A stretch of DNA of 64,000 bases from Petasospora fabianii (lineage: Eukaryota > Ascomycota > Saccharomycetes > Phaffomycetales > Wickerhamomycetaceae). Position numbers and translations under genes: made by a program. The notes under the pieces are model-generated. The model was not told where the DNA came from. It ran no database searches and saw nothing but the letters and a program-made list of their open reading frames with translations. This document shows positions 1 through 10,017 of the stretch, piece after piece; position 1 is the first letter of the stretch, and each line of letters starts with the position of its first letter. The stretch spans positions 930,001 through 994,000 of the forward strand of contig CP048718.1 in NCBI GenBank assembly GCA_022641835.1, given 5' to 3'.

Positions 1-1281
1 AAAAGATGGCAATACTTATATATAAATCATTATCGTTTCCATCAACTAGTTTGTCTCTAGTGCAATCTGTTTTGGTGTTAGGTCAATAGCAAGTTTAAGT
101 TAGGCAATTTGGTTGAATATACTTGATGACTCATATGCATGAGGTTATGAACCATGTGATACCTTAACTGATCTGATCATTAGACTATAGTTTTGTCATC
201 ATAACAGAGGCATGAGATGTGAGTTATCAAACACACTATAATATAGTTGAATGATCCCAAAGAGTCAAGAAAAATATGAGGCCCTAAAACATATATATGC
301 ACTGTGTGTGATACGTTGTCTTTCAAAGCCTCCTGGAAACGCAAAGGTTTCTACCTGTGGCTGTCGGTGGAGATTATGACCATGCACGTTCATGTAGAGT
401 ATCCTTAATCATTTCATATATTTGAGTGATCTCAGAGACCTGAAGTCTGTCCTTGATAACTATCAAGACTAGTTGTTGTTATTGAGAACCAAGCCTGGTG
501 ACACAGGTCATCACATATCCTGTTAATAACCAATACATTAATTTTAAAAAACCAAACAGTAAGGTGAATACCTGCATGCATATACTGCAAAACACACTGA
601 GTATTTGGAATTGCATTTGGATGATCAGTATTAAAAGGATGTTGCTTGAAATCTCAATACCGAGTACAACCATATGAGCTACCCTTCCCTCAATAGGTTA
701 TTACTGAACATAGGTCGTAAGTTTAAGATAATGATACGATGTATTGAAGACTTGAAATTCAATGAGAAACTCAAGTGTGTACTCACAACAGCCATGAGTC
801 AGTACTTTCATGCCACCCTCTCAGCCTCTCTACACAGCCCCTACTTTATCTTATTCAATGAATACATATGTAAAAGACGCCAAAAGACCCTTAAACTTGG
901 AAAAGGGGTATCCATCAAAGAGTTAAATATAACTCTTATAACCCAAAAAAACACTCTTTTGCATGTTGATAAATGTAAAGGATAAGTTCAGGACTCCGCC
1001 TCTTTATGCGAGAGGTCTCAAAGGCAATGCAATGCATTCCTAAAGGGGAACTTTCAGATGGAGAGAATCTTTAATTGGGACTGTATTAGGGGATCTGAAG
1101 GAAGATGGATTCATATATACTGTATTGGTACTTAGATCTAATTATAGCTTCAAGCACTGCCTTCAAGATTTGTTTTGATTGGGATGTTGAGTACAGTAAA
1201 TACAGGGATGTGTTGATCATAATGGTTTAAAGTTATAAGATGGTGGTTTCCCACATTCATTCTACTCAATTGAATGATTAG
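1..1281. other. Intergenic span, no supported gene
   Basis: AT-rich sequence at the window's left edge. The only open frame over 100 codons (674-985, +) has no family resemblance, no compositional bias of a real protein and no clear promoter, so I do not call it. The last few hundred bases are presumably the promoter of the RTA1-like gene at 1282. Confidence 0.5.
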
Positions 1282-2517
1282 ATGAAATACCTAATGTCAT
1301 CCACAATTTCAGATTATGCCCCAAAGATCACTTCACTTGTGAGTGAAGTCTCTAGTATCAGTTCAGTCATGGCCACCATGACTGAATCTGCTGATCTAGT
1401 GGCCACATCTCGTTCTCTTGGGTATGCCATGGCAAAACTCTCTGTGGTTTCAGATCAACAAGTATTAGCCACTGCTACTGCTACTTCAGTCATTGAATCT
1501 GCTTCTTCTGCAATTAATGTGGCTTCATCTTCACTATTATCCATTTCATCTGAACTTAACCAGTTTGGTTTCACTCCAAATTATGCCATCAATCTCATCT
1601 TTGCAATTATCATGGGAATGACTTTTGTTGCCCATGGTGTTCTTATGGTGTTTTATCACACTTGGTGGTTCAGTATCACTCATTTATTTGCAACTGGGTT
1701 TGAATTGATTGGATACATTTGTCGTTTCTTAGGCTCTAAAGACACTTTTAACAACATGTATAACATCGGTCAAATCACTACTTTAACATTTGCTCCATGT
1801 TTCATTATGGCTGGTGTTTATTTCCTCCTTGCTAAACTTATCATGATATATGGTGAAAAGTTTGCAGTGATGAAACCAATGAGGTATACTCAGGTGTTCC
1901 TTGTTTGCGACTTAATTTCATTACTACTTCAATGTGGAGGTGGTGGTATGGCTGCTGGTGCCAGTGATGGCAATGGAACAGAAATGGGAAGAAACATTAT
2001 GGTTGGTGGTCTTGTGTTTCAAGTTGTATCTATGGCTGTGTTTATGGGGTTATTCATTCATTTACTTTGGAAAGTTGGATATTTCGGTAATGTCTCTGGT
2101 TCAGTAACGAGATCTTTTAATGAGAGATACTCACATATTAGAAATAAAGCATTCTTCAAGTGGTATCCTACTGGTATCTTTGGTATAGTGTTATTTGTCT
2201 TTGTGAGATCTGTTTACAGAGTTGCTGAACTGTCTGAAGGATGGAGAGGATACTTGGTTGTTCATGAAGTGTATTTCCTCGTCCTTGACGGGTTGATGAT
2301 AGTGATTGCCTGTGTATTGACAGTGGTTTTCCATCCAGGATTTGTATTTGGAAGGGGAAAGATTCTAATTGCTGGAAGCAAAGCATATAAAAAGATGATA
2401 CAGGCTGAGGAAATGGATATGGATGATGAGGAACAGATCAAATCCAACTCCAAGATTGGACTTGAGAACTTGGAGACAAAATGGGGAGGAGATCAACCTG
2501 GTAGAACATTACTCTAA
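1282..2517 (+). CDS. RTA1-family seven-helix membrane protein (copy A)
   Basis: A 411-residue protein of the RTA1 family, the fungal multispan proteins that include Rta1, Rsb1 and Pug1; members are linked to efflux or translocation of lipids, sphingoid bases or porphyrins and to resistance to lipophilic drugs. The first ~100 residues are Ser/Ala/Thr-rich and extracytoplasmic-looking. Seven hydrophobic segments follow, with the family motifs GYICRFLG, TFAPCFIMAGVYFLLAK and YRVAELSEGWRGYL. The charged tail (EEMDMDDEEQ) is probably cytosolic. The start is the first ATG of the frame. Copy B at 3326 is a tandem near-duplicate; two more relatives lie at 8730 and 13953. The substrate cannot be told from sequence. 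Confidence 0.9.
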   Translation: MKYLMSSTISDYAPKITSLVSEVSSISSVMATMTESADLVATSRSLGYAMAKLSVVSDQQVLATATATSVIESASSAINVASSSLLSISSELNQFGFTPNYAINLIFAIIMGMTFVAHGVLMVFYHTWWFSITHLFATGFELIGYICRFLGSKDTFNNMYNIGQITTLTFAPCFIMAGVYFLLAKLIMIYGEKFAVMKPMRYTQVFLVCDLISLLLQCGGGGMAAGASDGNGTEMGRNIMVGGLVFQVVSMAVFMGLFIHLLWKVGYFGNVSGSVTRSFNERYSHIRNKAFFKWYPTGIFGIVLFVFVRSVYRVAELSEGWRGYLVVHEVYFLVLDGLMIVIACVLTVVFHPGFVFGRGKILIAGSKAYKKMIQAEEMDMDDEEQIKSNSKIGLENLETKWGGDQPGRTLL

Positions 2518-3325
2518 AGGTTTAATACTTACGACTGTATGGTTCCTTGTAGTGTAGAGTCTTGATGTGGTTGAAAGAAACTAATAGCTCGCTGGTGTTT
2601 CCCTCAAGTTACTGTTGCTAGATCGACTCTTCCAAGGAATCAAGTTTAACCATACTATAACCAATCATTTGAATGGTAACAGTCAAAGGTTTAGGACCCT
2701 TTACTGTGGCTGTAGCTGTTGGATTGCGTTAGGTGAGGTAAGGCCATGTAATGCAACACCATGCATAGACCCGTACTGTTGGAACTCTTGAGTGAGCACC
2801 GTCTACTGCCCAATGACACACCAGTAAACCATTTTGCTTTAAAAAGTTATAGAGATTTTTCAGTTATTAGAAGGTTATATATAAGTAACAAGTTCATTGA
2901 AAGCGAAGCCCCGTCAAAGGTACCGACTCGCATCTCAAGCTAAGCATAACCCTTTACTTCACAGTACAGTACAGTACAGTACATAAGATGTACATTTCGT
3001 ATGATTCATCTCTGCATTGGGAAAGAACTCCGCCAAGGAGCCAGTATGACTTGGGGCGGGGTATTAAATACTCCGCCCACTTTTAAAGAGCCCTGGAGAC
3101 TCAATCCTATGCAGATTGATAACCACGGATGTACGAGTTGCAGAATTAGTGACCTCGTGTTATGTTGCAGAAGGTTGTTGGGTTGGGGATCTGTCTAATA
3201 TTAGAAGCTGGGCTGTGCTGTTGTTGATCCATGATGCAGGGAATTGCTGATGGATGTATAAAGAGGGTAGATGATCCTCAAAGATATAGATCTAGTGGTG
3301 AGAGACTCTCAGACTAGACAAGATA
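2518..3325. other. Intergenic span between tandem RTA1-like genes
   Basis: Holds a short ACAGT pentanucleotide run (2961-2983) and no credible gene. The small frames here (2761-2943, 3001-3198) lack any family signal. The right part is the promoter of copy B. Confidence 0.5.
2961..2983. repeat. (ACAGT)n pentanucleotide microsatellite
   Basis: About 4.6 copies of ACAGT. This is the reverse complement of the much longer ACTGT array at 9860, so the same pentanucleotide occurs twice, both times next to an RTA1-like gene. Confidence 0.9.
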
Positions 3326-4522
3326 ATGACATCCACAGTTTCAAATTATCTTCCTGAGATCACTTCACTTGCGAGTGAAGTGTCTCACTTGAGTTCGGTG
3401 ATGGCCACAATGGGTGAGTCTGATAACGTCTATGAGACTTCACGTTCTCTTGCGTATGCTATGGCAAAACTCTCTGTGGTATCTGATCAGCAGGTGCTGG
3501 CCACTGCCACTGCGACTCAAGTGATTGAATCAGCTTCTTCTGCACTTTTAGTGGCATCTTCTTCCCTATCTTCTGTCTCTTCAGAATTGAACCAATACGG
3601 ATTCACACCAAATTTTGGTATCAACCTTGCCCTAACCATCATAATGGGTGTACTTTGTGCTGCTCATGGGGTTCTTTGTATCTTTTATCAATCATGGTGG
3701 TTTGGTATCACCCATTTCATTGCAACTGGTTTGGAATTTGGTGGATACATTGGTCGTGTATTGAGTTCATCAGACACTTTTGATAGAATTTACTATATCC
3801 TTCAAATCACCACTCTGACATTTGCTCCATGTTTCATTATGGCTGGTGTTTATTACCTTCTTGCTAAACTTATCATGATATATGGAGAGAAATATGCAGT
3901 GATGAAACCAATGAGGTATACTCAAGTGTTCCTCACTTGTGATGTTATTTCATTACTGCTTCAAGGTGGTGGAGGTGGCGTTGCAGCTGGTGCTAATGAC
4001 TCAAATGGCACCAATACCGGTAAGAATATCATGGTTGGTGGTCTTGTGTTTCAAGTGATATCTATGGCTGCGTTTATGGGGTTATTCATTCATTTACTTT
4101 GGAAAGTTGGATATTTCGGTAATGTCTCTGGTTCAGTCACAAGATCTTTCAACATGAGATACTCACATATCAGAAATAAAGCATTCTTCAGATGGTATCC
4201 TACTGGTATCTTTGGTATAGTGTTATTTGTCTTTGTTAGATCAGTTTACAGAGTTGCTGAACTCTCGGAGGGATGGAGAGGATACTTAGTTGTTCATGAA
4301 GTGTATTTCCTCGTCCTTGACGCATTGATGATTACGATTGCATGTATATTGAGTGTGGTGTTCCATCCAGGATTTGTATTTGGTAAGGAAAAGATTCTAA
4401 TTGCTGGAAGCAGGGCATATAAGAAGATGATAAAGGATGAAGAAGTGAATGATGAGGTCTTCGAGTTTGGTTCTAGGGAGAATTTGACGAAATCGGGTGA
4501 AAATGGTAGAACTTGGCTTTAG
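3326..4522 (+). CDS. RTA1-family seven-helix membrane protein (copy B)
   Basis: A 398-residue tandem paralogue of the gene at 1282, in the same orientation. It has the same layout: a Ser/Ala-rich N-terminal ~100 residues, seven hydrophobic segments, the TFAPCFIMAGVYYLLAK motif and the YRVAELSEGWRGYL motif, and a charged tail. The two genes match closely in protein, and some blocks are identical in DNA (for example about 65 nt at 2041-2105 against the block beginning near 4072), while N-terminal parts and tails differ. That pattern suggests a recent duplication or gene conversion of the core. The likely role is the same lipid or xenobiotic translocation as other RTA1 proteins; the substrate is unknown. 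Confidence 0.9.
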   Translation: MTSTVSNYLPEITSLASEVSHLSSVMATMGESDNVYETSRSLAYAMAKLSVVSDQQVLATATATQVIESASSALLVASSSLSSVSSELNQYGFTPNFGINLALTIIMGVLCAAHGVLCIFYQSWWFGITHFIATGLEFGGYIGRVLSSSDTFDRIYYILQITTLTFAPCFIMAGVYYLLAKLIMIYGEKYAVMKPMRYTQVFLTCDVISLLLQGGGGGVAAGANDSNGTNTGKNIMVGGLVFQVISMAAFMGLFIHLLWKVGYFGNVSGSVTRSFNMRYSHIRNKAFFRWYPTGIFGIVLFVFVRSVYRVAELSEGWRGYLVVHEVYFLVLDALMITIACILSVVFHPGFVFGKEKILIAGSRAYKKMIKDEEVNDEVFEFGSRENLTKSGENGRTWL

Positions 4523-5452
4523 GGTGACTGGTATTTTGAGTTAGGGTGAAGCTGGTACGTTTCTTTAAGGGCATACAATACTATACTAGACAATATTACT
4601 CTTATGTAGAGTGTCTTGTCATGTAGTGTTGGTGAGTATGTCAGCACATTAGAGTGACTACCAACTCAAGCACTTTACTTGATGCTTTGATTGAATGTAT
4701 ATTGAGTGTGGTAGTCCACTAAAGATCTATATAACAAAGGAAGACTCTAATGACAGATTTAAAAGACTAAAAGAAGAAGATAAATGAATAAATGATTGTA
4801 TAATGAATATGATATGGAAATATCGGATATAGAACCGGGTTAACTCCGATCACGTGATTTAAGATTTAGCTCCGATCACGTGATTTAAGATTTAACTCCG
4901 GTCACGTGATAGGATTAGGTTATGAACTTATGAGCTATGACCTATGAGCTTATGAGCTATGAGCCATGAGCTATGAGCTTAAAGAGTATAGAGAGCTTAG
5001 TAAGATAGGTGTAAGGATTAACTATTAGTATAACATCATCATAGAACAGACAGATAAAGATTATATACTTTACATAACAACCGCGAACCTCGGATGATCC
5101 GGACTGGTTAAGTTGCTGTTGCTAAAGAAGTATTAAATGATCTTTAAAGTGGTTAAAAGACTAATATATGATTTATGAGTAATAGATTAGTATCATATGA
5201 TCATTTGATTACTTAATCATCCCCCCGCTTATCCCTTCCAAAGTCCATTGTTAAGAAAGACAAAAATCGTGTGGATACAAAGGGATTAAATACTCGCGCA
5301 ACTCTTTATACTTAACACATCAGCTAACGATATAACACCTGTTTCTAAAGACGTACCAGTTGTCTTATCTTGTCTTGTCTTGTCTTCTGACATCCAGTGG
5401 CCTGCCCTGCCATACCTCCAGACCTCCAGACCTCCACCACTTCATAGCACGG
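4523..5452. other. Intergenic span with E-box repeats
   Basis: Contains a three-copy 26-bp repeat with CACGTG cores (4841-4910), a degenerate run of GAGCTATGA-like words (about 4930-4980), and the promoter of the PP1 subunit gene. No gene seen. Confidence 0.6.
4841..4910. promoter_or_regulatory. Three 26-bp tandem units, each with a CACGTG E-box
   Basis: CACGTG occurs at 4851, 4877 and 4903, exactly 26 bp apart, inside repeats of the form TCCGATCACGTGATTTAAGA. CACGTG is the core bound by Cbf1 and Pho4-type bHLH factors. The array lies about 545-600 bp upstream of the PP1 subunit gene at 5453 and about 330 bp past the end of the RTA1-like gene, so the target is most likely the former. Function is inferred only from the motif. 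Confidence 0.5.
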
Positions 5453-6868
5453 ATGGTGTACGTAACTGTATCACCTAAGCATAAGGGGTCAACTCATAAG
5501 GATCAAACCCCATTGACTTCATCTGATCATGTTCAAGAATCATCGAATCAAGTACCATTATCATTATCATTCCTTCGAAAGAAACGTAATAGTGATACAG
5601 ATGATGCAGTATCAATATCATCTACTGATATCAGTCCACCAAGGTTGGTACGTAAGAAATCAGGTGAACTTGTTAAGTCTTCATTAAAACTTAATAGTCT
5701 TGCCAATGATACAAAGACTAGATCTAAATCTATGCCCACTACACCAACTTATAATAAGAGTGTACATTTTGGTAATGATGTTGATGTTCGGTATTTTGAT
5801 GAAAGGGAAAGACCAACTGCAATAAGTGCAGATGCATCTCCTATACTTAAGGCAAGAGGTGTTAAGGCTATCTTTGAAGTTACGGATGGTGGTAATGTTG
5901 ATCTTGATGATGATGAAGACTCTGATGATCTTGATGATCTTGATGATCCATTGATGATTACATGGAAGATGGAAATGACAAATTTCTCCAAGATTAAGTA
6001 TAATGAAAAGTTTAATGAAGGTTCCAAAGTATTCTTGGAGAAGTTAATCTTGGATGAAGATGACAACTGTTTATCAGGTTCAATTGCTGCAAAGAACTTA
6101 TCATTTGACAAGTGTATTCATATAAGGTATACATTTGATTCATGGAGAACTGTTATTGAGATTGAAGCAAATTTCACCAATGAGATCACACGTATCCTCA
6201 AACGATCCAATTATGATCGATTCATCTTTAAGATCCCATTATCCAAATTTGAAATGTTAAACAATGATCAAACAGATATATCATTTTGCATACGTTATCG
6301 TTATGGAGTTGAAGAAGAAGTTTGGGATAATAATCATCATAAGAACTATCATCTAAGACTTTATCGTTCACGGAAACTTGATAATAACCGTTCAAAGAAG
6401 TTGAATGATTACTTTTCATCTAATACATCGTCAATGGATTACTTCAACAATTATCAAATGTTACGTTCTCCAGAGACACCAAATGTCTTAAAGAATAATG
6501 AATCACTTCTTGATACACCAGAGTTTGGTGATTTATCTGATACATTTGATATCTCAGACTCTGTGAACAAGCTTTCACTATACTCTGATTCATCAAATAC
6601 AGATTTACTCAAGTATAAAGATGATATGGAGTATACAACTACATCTGTTCCACCACACTTGATACCTGGATTCCTTAAGTCAGACTCTAAGGATCAACAG
6701 ATGAATCAAATGAATCAACAAAATGAAAACAAACCAAGTCCAAAGAAAGTATCAAAGACAAACAAACCAGCAATCAATTCTAAATCTTATCAAGAACTTC
6801 TTGATTCATATTGTTTTTATAAAAGTGGCGGGACCACTTCACTCAATTATGATAACTCTTTCACTTGA
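5453..6868 (+). CDS. Glycogen-targeting regulatory subunit of protein phosphatase 1 (Gac1/Pig type)
   Basis: A 471-residue protein that would bring PP1 (Glc7) to glycogen synthase. It shows the RVxF-type PP1 docking motif KSVHF at residues 102-106, followed by an acidic stretch (near DDDEDSDDLDDLDD) and a CBM21 carbohydrate-binding domain from about residue 170 to 330, with the typical FEKCIHIRYTFDSW-like core (here FDKCIHIRYTFDSW). The C-terminal 140 residues are Ser/Asn-rich and probably disordered. The frame runs open upstream to 5360 but without an ATG; 5453 is the first ATG, giving MVYVTVSPKHKG. Yeasts have several paralogues (GAC1, PIG1, PIG2, GIP2), and I cannot assign which one this is. 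Confidence 0.85.
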   Translation: MVYVTVSPKHKGSTHKDQTPLTSSDHVQESSNQVPLSLSFLRKKRNSDTDDAVSISSTDISPPRLVRKKSGELVKSSLKLNSLANDTKTRSKSMPTTPTYNKSVHFGNDVDVRYFDERERPTAISADASPILKARGVKAIFEVTDGGNVDLDDDEDSDDLDDLDDPLMITWKMEMTNFSKIKYNEKFNEGSKVFLEKLILDEDDNCLSGSIAAKNLSFDKCIHIRYTFDSWRTVIEIEANFTNEITRILKRSNYDRFIFKIPLSKFEMLNNDQTDISFCIRYRYGVEEEVWDNNHHKNYHLRLYRSRKLDNNRSKKLNDYFSSNTSSMDYFNNYQMLRSPETPNVLKNNESLLDTPEFGDLSDTFDISDSVNKLSLYSDSSNTDLLKYKDDMEYTTTSVPPHLIPGFLKSDSKDQQMNQMNQQNENKPSPKKVSKTNKPAINSKSYQELLDSYCFYKSGGTTSLNYDNSFT

Positions 6869-7762
6869 TTATATAATGGCCATGACTATACTGTTGACTT
6901 CGACAGTCAAGTATATAAGTATGATTTACTTTTACCTTTGTATCTAACATAACTATAGACAAGTGCTATAGACCTATGTTATTATGATTACTAAGAGCTT
7001 ACCTAAGTTACCCTTACTAATAGCTTACTAAGACCATAAAAAAAGAAACGAGCAAATGCGCGCGAATGAACGGAATGGTAAGGGCAACATAAATGTTTTT
7101 CAGTGGTGCATTTGGTTGGGGCACGTTGCGGTATGTGTTTGGGTGTTAGACTTAATTAGATATTTATTTAATTAATTAATTATTTATTTATATTTACTTA
7201 TTTACTTATTTATTTAATCTATTCCTTTAATTAATTATTTCTTTAATTATTTAATTATTTAAATAATTATTTGAATTATGTACCCCCATGGTGTTCGGGT
7301 TATTGATGGCTTAGTTGTTCGGATGTTTATTTGCCGGTTGACGGGACGGCATGCGTCGGCAAGAACGGATTTGTTTATGCATTAGTTTTATTCTTTTCCC
7401 TTCTGTGTTGCTCTAATGTGACAGGTAAGTAGGTTATCCTTACTTTATCTTAGCTTACTTTACCCCTCTTATGTAGTTTTATATTTGTCTCAAGTGCCTT
7501 ACTTAACTAACATCTCGAGTACCCCCGAGACTCTCGAGAACTATCTCTCGAGAACTATCTCTCGAGTAACTTCCCTTTCCGGTTCCCCCGCGTGGGATTT
7601 TAACTCATGATGCAAACTATTATATAGTGCGCATATGTAAGTTGAATTTCCCGAGCTTGCCGGGAATCAAGTATATAAGATGGAACATGGCACATCCTTG
7701 GGTGTTTGTCTTTCTGTCTATCTGATTAGGACATATCCTCGAGACTATAGACTTCTTTCCCA
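6869..7762. other. AT-rich intergenic span
   Basis: Includes a very AT-rich TTAATTA/TTATTTA tract (7150-7275), a cluster of CTCGAG words (7514-7566), and a TATA box (TATATAA near 7673) serving the small frame at 7763. No other gene seen. Confidence 0.5.
7514..7566. repeat. Short direct repeats with CTCGAG cores
   Basis: CTCGAG occurs at 7514, 7533, 7547 and 7561; the last three are 14 bp apart within copies of CTCGAGAACTATCT. Each core is a palindrome. It could be a multi-site regulatory element or a simple tandem duplication. Confidence 0.6.
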
Positions 7763-7987
7763 ATGTCAGCACAGAGTTCTCCAATCCCATCTTTTGCAAA
7801 CTTTGTTGTGCCTCATCTTAGTGATTCAATTACAATTAGAGAAGTTACATCTTTCTTTGATGATGAATATAAACCAAGACATTCATCAATGCTTTTCCTT
7901 TACATCTTTACATGTGTTTGTACAATCTATCTTTGTACACACAAGGCTATTTTAGACAAGAGAAGAGTTGATATTCCTCTTCTTTGA
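7763..7987 (+). CDS. Possible small single-span membrane protein
   Basis: A 74-codon frame starting MSAQSSPIPSF, with a charged N-terminal half, one hydrophobic segment (SSMLFLYIFTCVCTIYL, about residues 41-57) and a basic tail (KAILDKRRVD). A clean TATATAA box lies about 90 bp upstream and would put the transcription start just ahead of this ATG. I recognise no family. An overlapping frame from 7680 starts almost on the TATA box and is less likely. A chance frame remains quite possible. Confidence 0.35.
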   Translation: MSAQSSPIPSFANFVVPHLSDSITIREVTSFFDDEYKPRHSSMLFLYIFTCVCTIYLCTHKAILDKRRVDIPLL

Positions 7988-8729
7988 CTACACTGTCTTA
8001 CACTTGAGGTGATGATGTTTTAAGCTACAATACTTTATTGATGCCTCCCAGGTGGATGCTCATGATATACATTCGAAGCTGCTATGATCTACGATTACAA
8101 CGATATATTTATTTATTCTTCTGTTCATACTTCAGGTTAAGTCCTGAAATATGTTTCATATTCTTTAATACTTCTTTAACGTTTGGTATAGATTGTAGTA
8201 GTTTACATAGTGAACCAAATTAGTTAGTCAGTTGAAGTAGAGTGACAGAAGTGTCGCCACATTGCTGGTTAACCTGTCTCAGACACTTGTTTACGTATAT
8301 AAAGTAACATTTAGAGACACAGTTGCAGAAGAGGTAATTTACGTCATCAAGAGCAAGATAAGCGCTATGAATAACAAGACACAGAGTTACACATGGTTAC
8401 TTATGTCGGTACGGAGCAATCAGACCATACCTCTAATCTATACTTAATGACCACTTATTCAGGCTCCTAATACAGTCTACTATGTATATGACTATAACTA
8501 TATAACTATATGACTATAACTGATGAAAGATGATGCTTATGTGTAGGATTGACATGTCTATAACACTACCGTCCCACCTTGTGGCAACTGAGTATAAAGT
8601 TTACTTATAAACAGTTAAATGTAGTTCGAATGGCGTATTTCTGCAAGTATCAGTATAATAGGTAAACTTGCATAGGACTTGGGTTTAGATAAGTACATTG
8701 CTTAGTCTCTGTGAAGATGTATAGTATAT
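7988..8729. other. Intergenic span, nothing seen
   Basis: AT-rich, with short ACTATAACTATATGACTATAACT repeats around 8490-8520. The small open frames (8038-8223, 8262-8447) have no supporting signal. Confidence 0.5.
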
Positions 8730-9632
8730 CTATATGGACTTTTCATCTTCAGACTCATTAAAACCAAAGACAAATCCTGGATGGAAAGGAATGAATATCA
8801 AACATGTAAGACTCATCATCATAGCATCAAATAACATGAAATAAATTTCATGTGTAATCAAATATCCATTCCAACCTTCTCCAAGCTCAACACATCTATA
8901 GATACATCTGATATAGACAAATATAACACCAATAAGGATAACCAGGGGCCACATTTTAAACAAACGAGTATCTCTAATGTGTTTATACTTATACTCACTC
9001 ATACTGGAAGACCCAAAGTACTTAACTCTTATAAGGAACTGAAGGAATAGCACTAAGAAGATAGTCATACTCACCACTTGTAACACAAGACCGGCAACCA
9101 TAACATGGGTACCATTCTTTGGACTTTTGAAATGCTTTAGAGCATTAGATCCCATAGCACCACCAATAGCTTGGATTAAAAGAGAAAGAATATCACACAT
9201 GATAAAGATTTGAGAATACCTTTTTGGTTTAAGTAATGAGAACTGTGTACCATAGACCATAATTACTTGTGATAGTAAGAAATAGATACCAGCCATGATA
9301 AAACATGGTGCAATTGTTAATGTAATGATTTGAAGAAGGAAGTAATTGGAGTTTTGAGTATCATGAGATCCTAATAACCTTCCAATGTATCCAGCAATCT
9401 CGGAAGCTGTACCTAGGCAATAGGAGATACTAAACCACCAAGTTTGAAAGAAGAGTCCAATACCAGTGTGAATAAAGAATAAGATGGACATGATGATAGT
9501 CATGGCTAAATTACCACCAAATGATGGAGTATTACCATATAAATTGTTTACAAGAGAAACTGAAGACTCAGCACCTGTATCTGTAGTCATAACTGATGTT
9601 AGTGATGCTAACTCGAGCTGTAGAGATGTCAT
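8730..9632 (-). CDS. RTA1-family membrane protein, short N-terminus (copy C)
   Basis: A 300-residue RTA1-family protein on the minus strand. It has the seven hydrophobic segments and the family motifs TIAPCFIMAGIYFLLSQ and YRCVELGEGWNGYL, but the Ser-rich N-terminal region that is about 100 residues in copies A and B is reduced to roughly 40 residues (MTSLQLELASLTSVMTTD). The C-terminus is a short acidic NESEDEKSI. The start is the only sensible ATG, just inside the shared N-terminal sequence. It is a more distant paralogue than A is to B. Function as for the family: probable lipid or drug translocation, substrate unknown. Confidence 0.88.
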   Translation of the reverse strand: MTSLQLELASLTSVMTTDTGAESSVSLVNNLYGNTPSFGGNLAMTIIMSILFFIHTGIGLFFQTWWFSISYCLGTASEIAGYIGRLLGSHDTQNSNYFLLQIITLTIAPCFIMAGIYFLLSQVIMVYGTQFSLLKPKRYSQIFIMCDILSLLIQAIGGAMGSNALKHFKSPKNGTHVMVAGLVLQVVSMTIFLVLFLQFLIRVKYFGSSSMSEYKYKHIRDTRLFKMWPLVILIGVIFVYIRCIYRCVELGEGWNGYLITHEIYFMLFDAMMMSLTCLIFIPFHPGFVFGFNESEDEKSI

Positions 9633-10017
9633 TGGAGAGTAATTTTGATACTATATACTAGAATTGACATTATATATCAAGGAAGGGTATGAACCCATAC
9701 TTATATAGAGATCAGATGAAGTTACGGAAGGTGTAGAAACTGGAGAGTTCGGTCGTCATGGAGATACCCTTACAGTAAAGTCCGATCTCTACCGAGATAA
9801 CCCTCATCTCCGAAGTCATGTATAACAATGAGATCTACTAACAGTTATACTAACAGTTATACTGTACTGTACTGTACTGTACTGTACTGTACTGTACTGT
9901 ACTGTACTGTACTGTACTGTACTGTACTGTACATGAGAATCATTACAACTCCGTGATAAGTGTAGTATCACCGATATCTGTAAGAACATAGCCTCGTCAT
10001 AGACCTAATGAGTATCA
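9633..10017. other. Intergenic span with pentanucleotide array
   Basis: Holds the ACTGT array at 9860-9932 and otherwise the promoter of the RTA1-like gene at 8730-9632. No gene seen. Confidence 0.6.
9860..9932. repeat. (ACTGT)n pentanucleotide array, about 14 copies
   Basis: Fourteen perfect ACTGT units in a row, preceded by two copies of TACTAACAGTTA. It is the complement of the shorter array at 2961. It lies roughly 230-300 bp upstream of the RTA1-like gene that ends at 8730 and is expected to be length-polymorphic. Confidence 0.95.

Noticed and set aside
674-985. 103-codon frame at the left edge
   Set aside because: Starts with ATG but shows no family resemblance, no clear promoter and biased AT composition; likely chance.
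7424-7517. GTAAGT ... ACTAAC ... AG pattern resembling an intron
   Set aside because: Neither flank makes a sensible coding exon; at best a leader intron.
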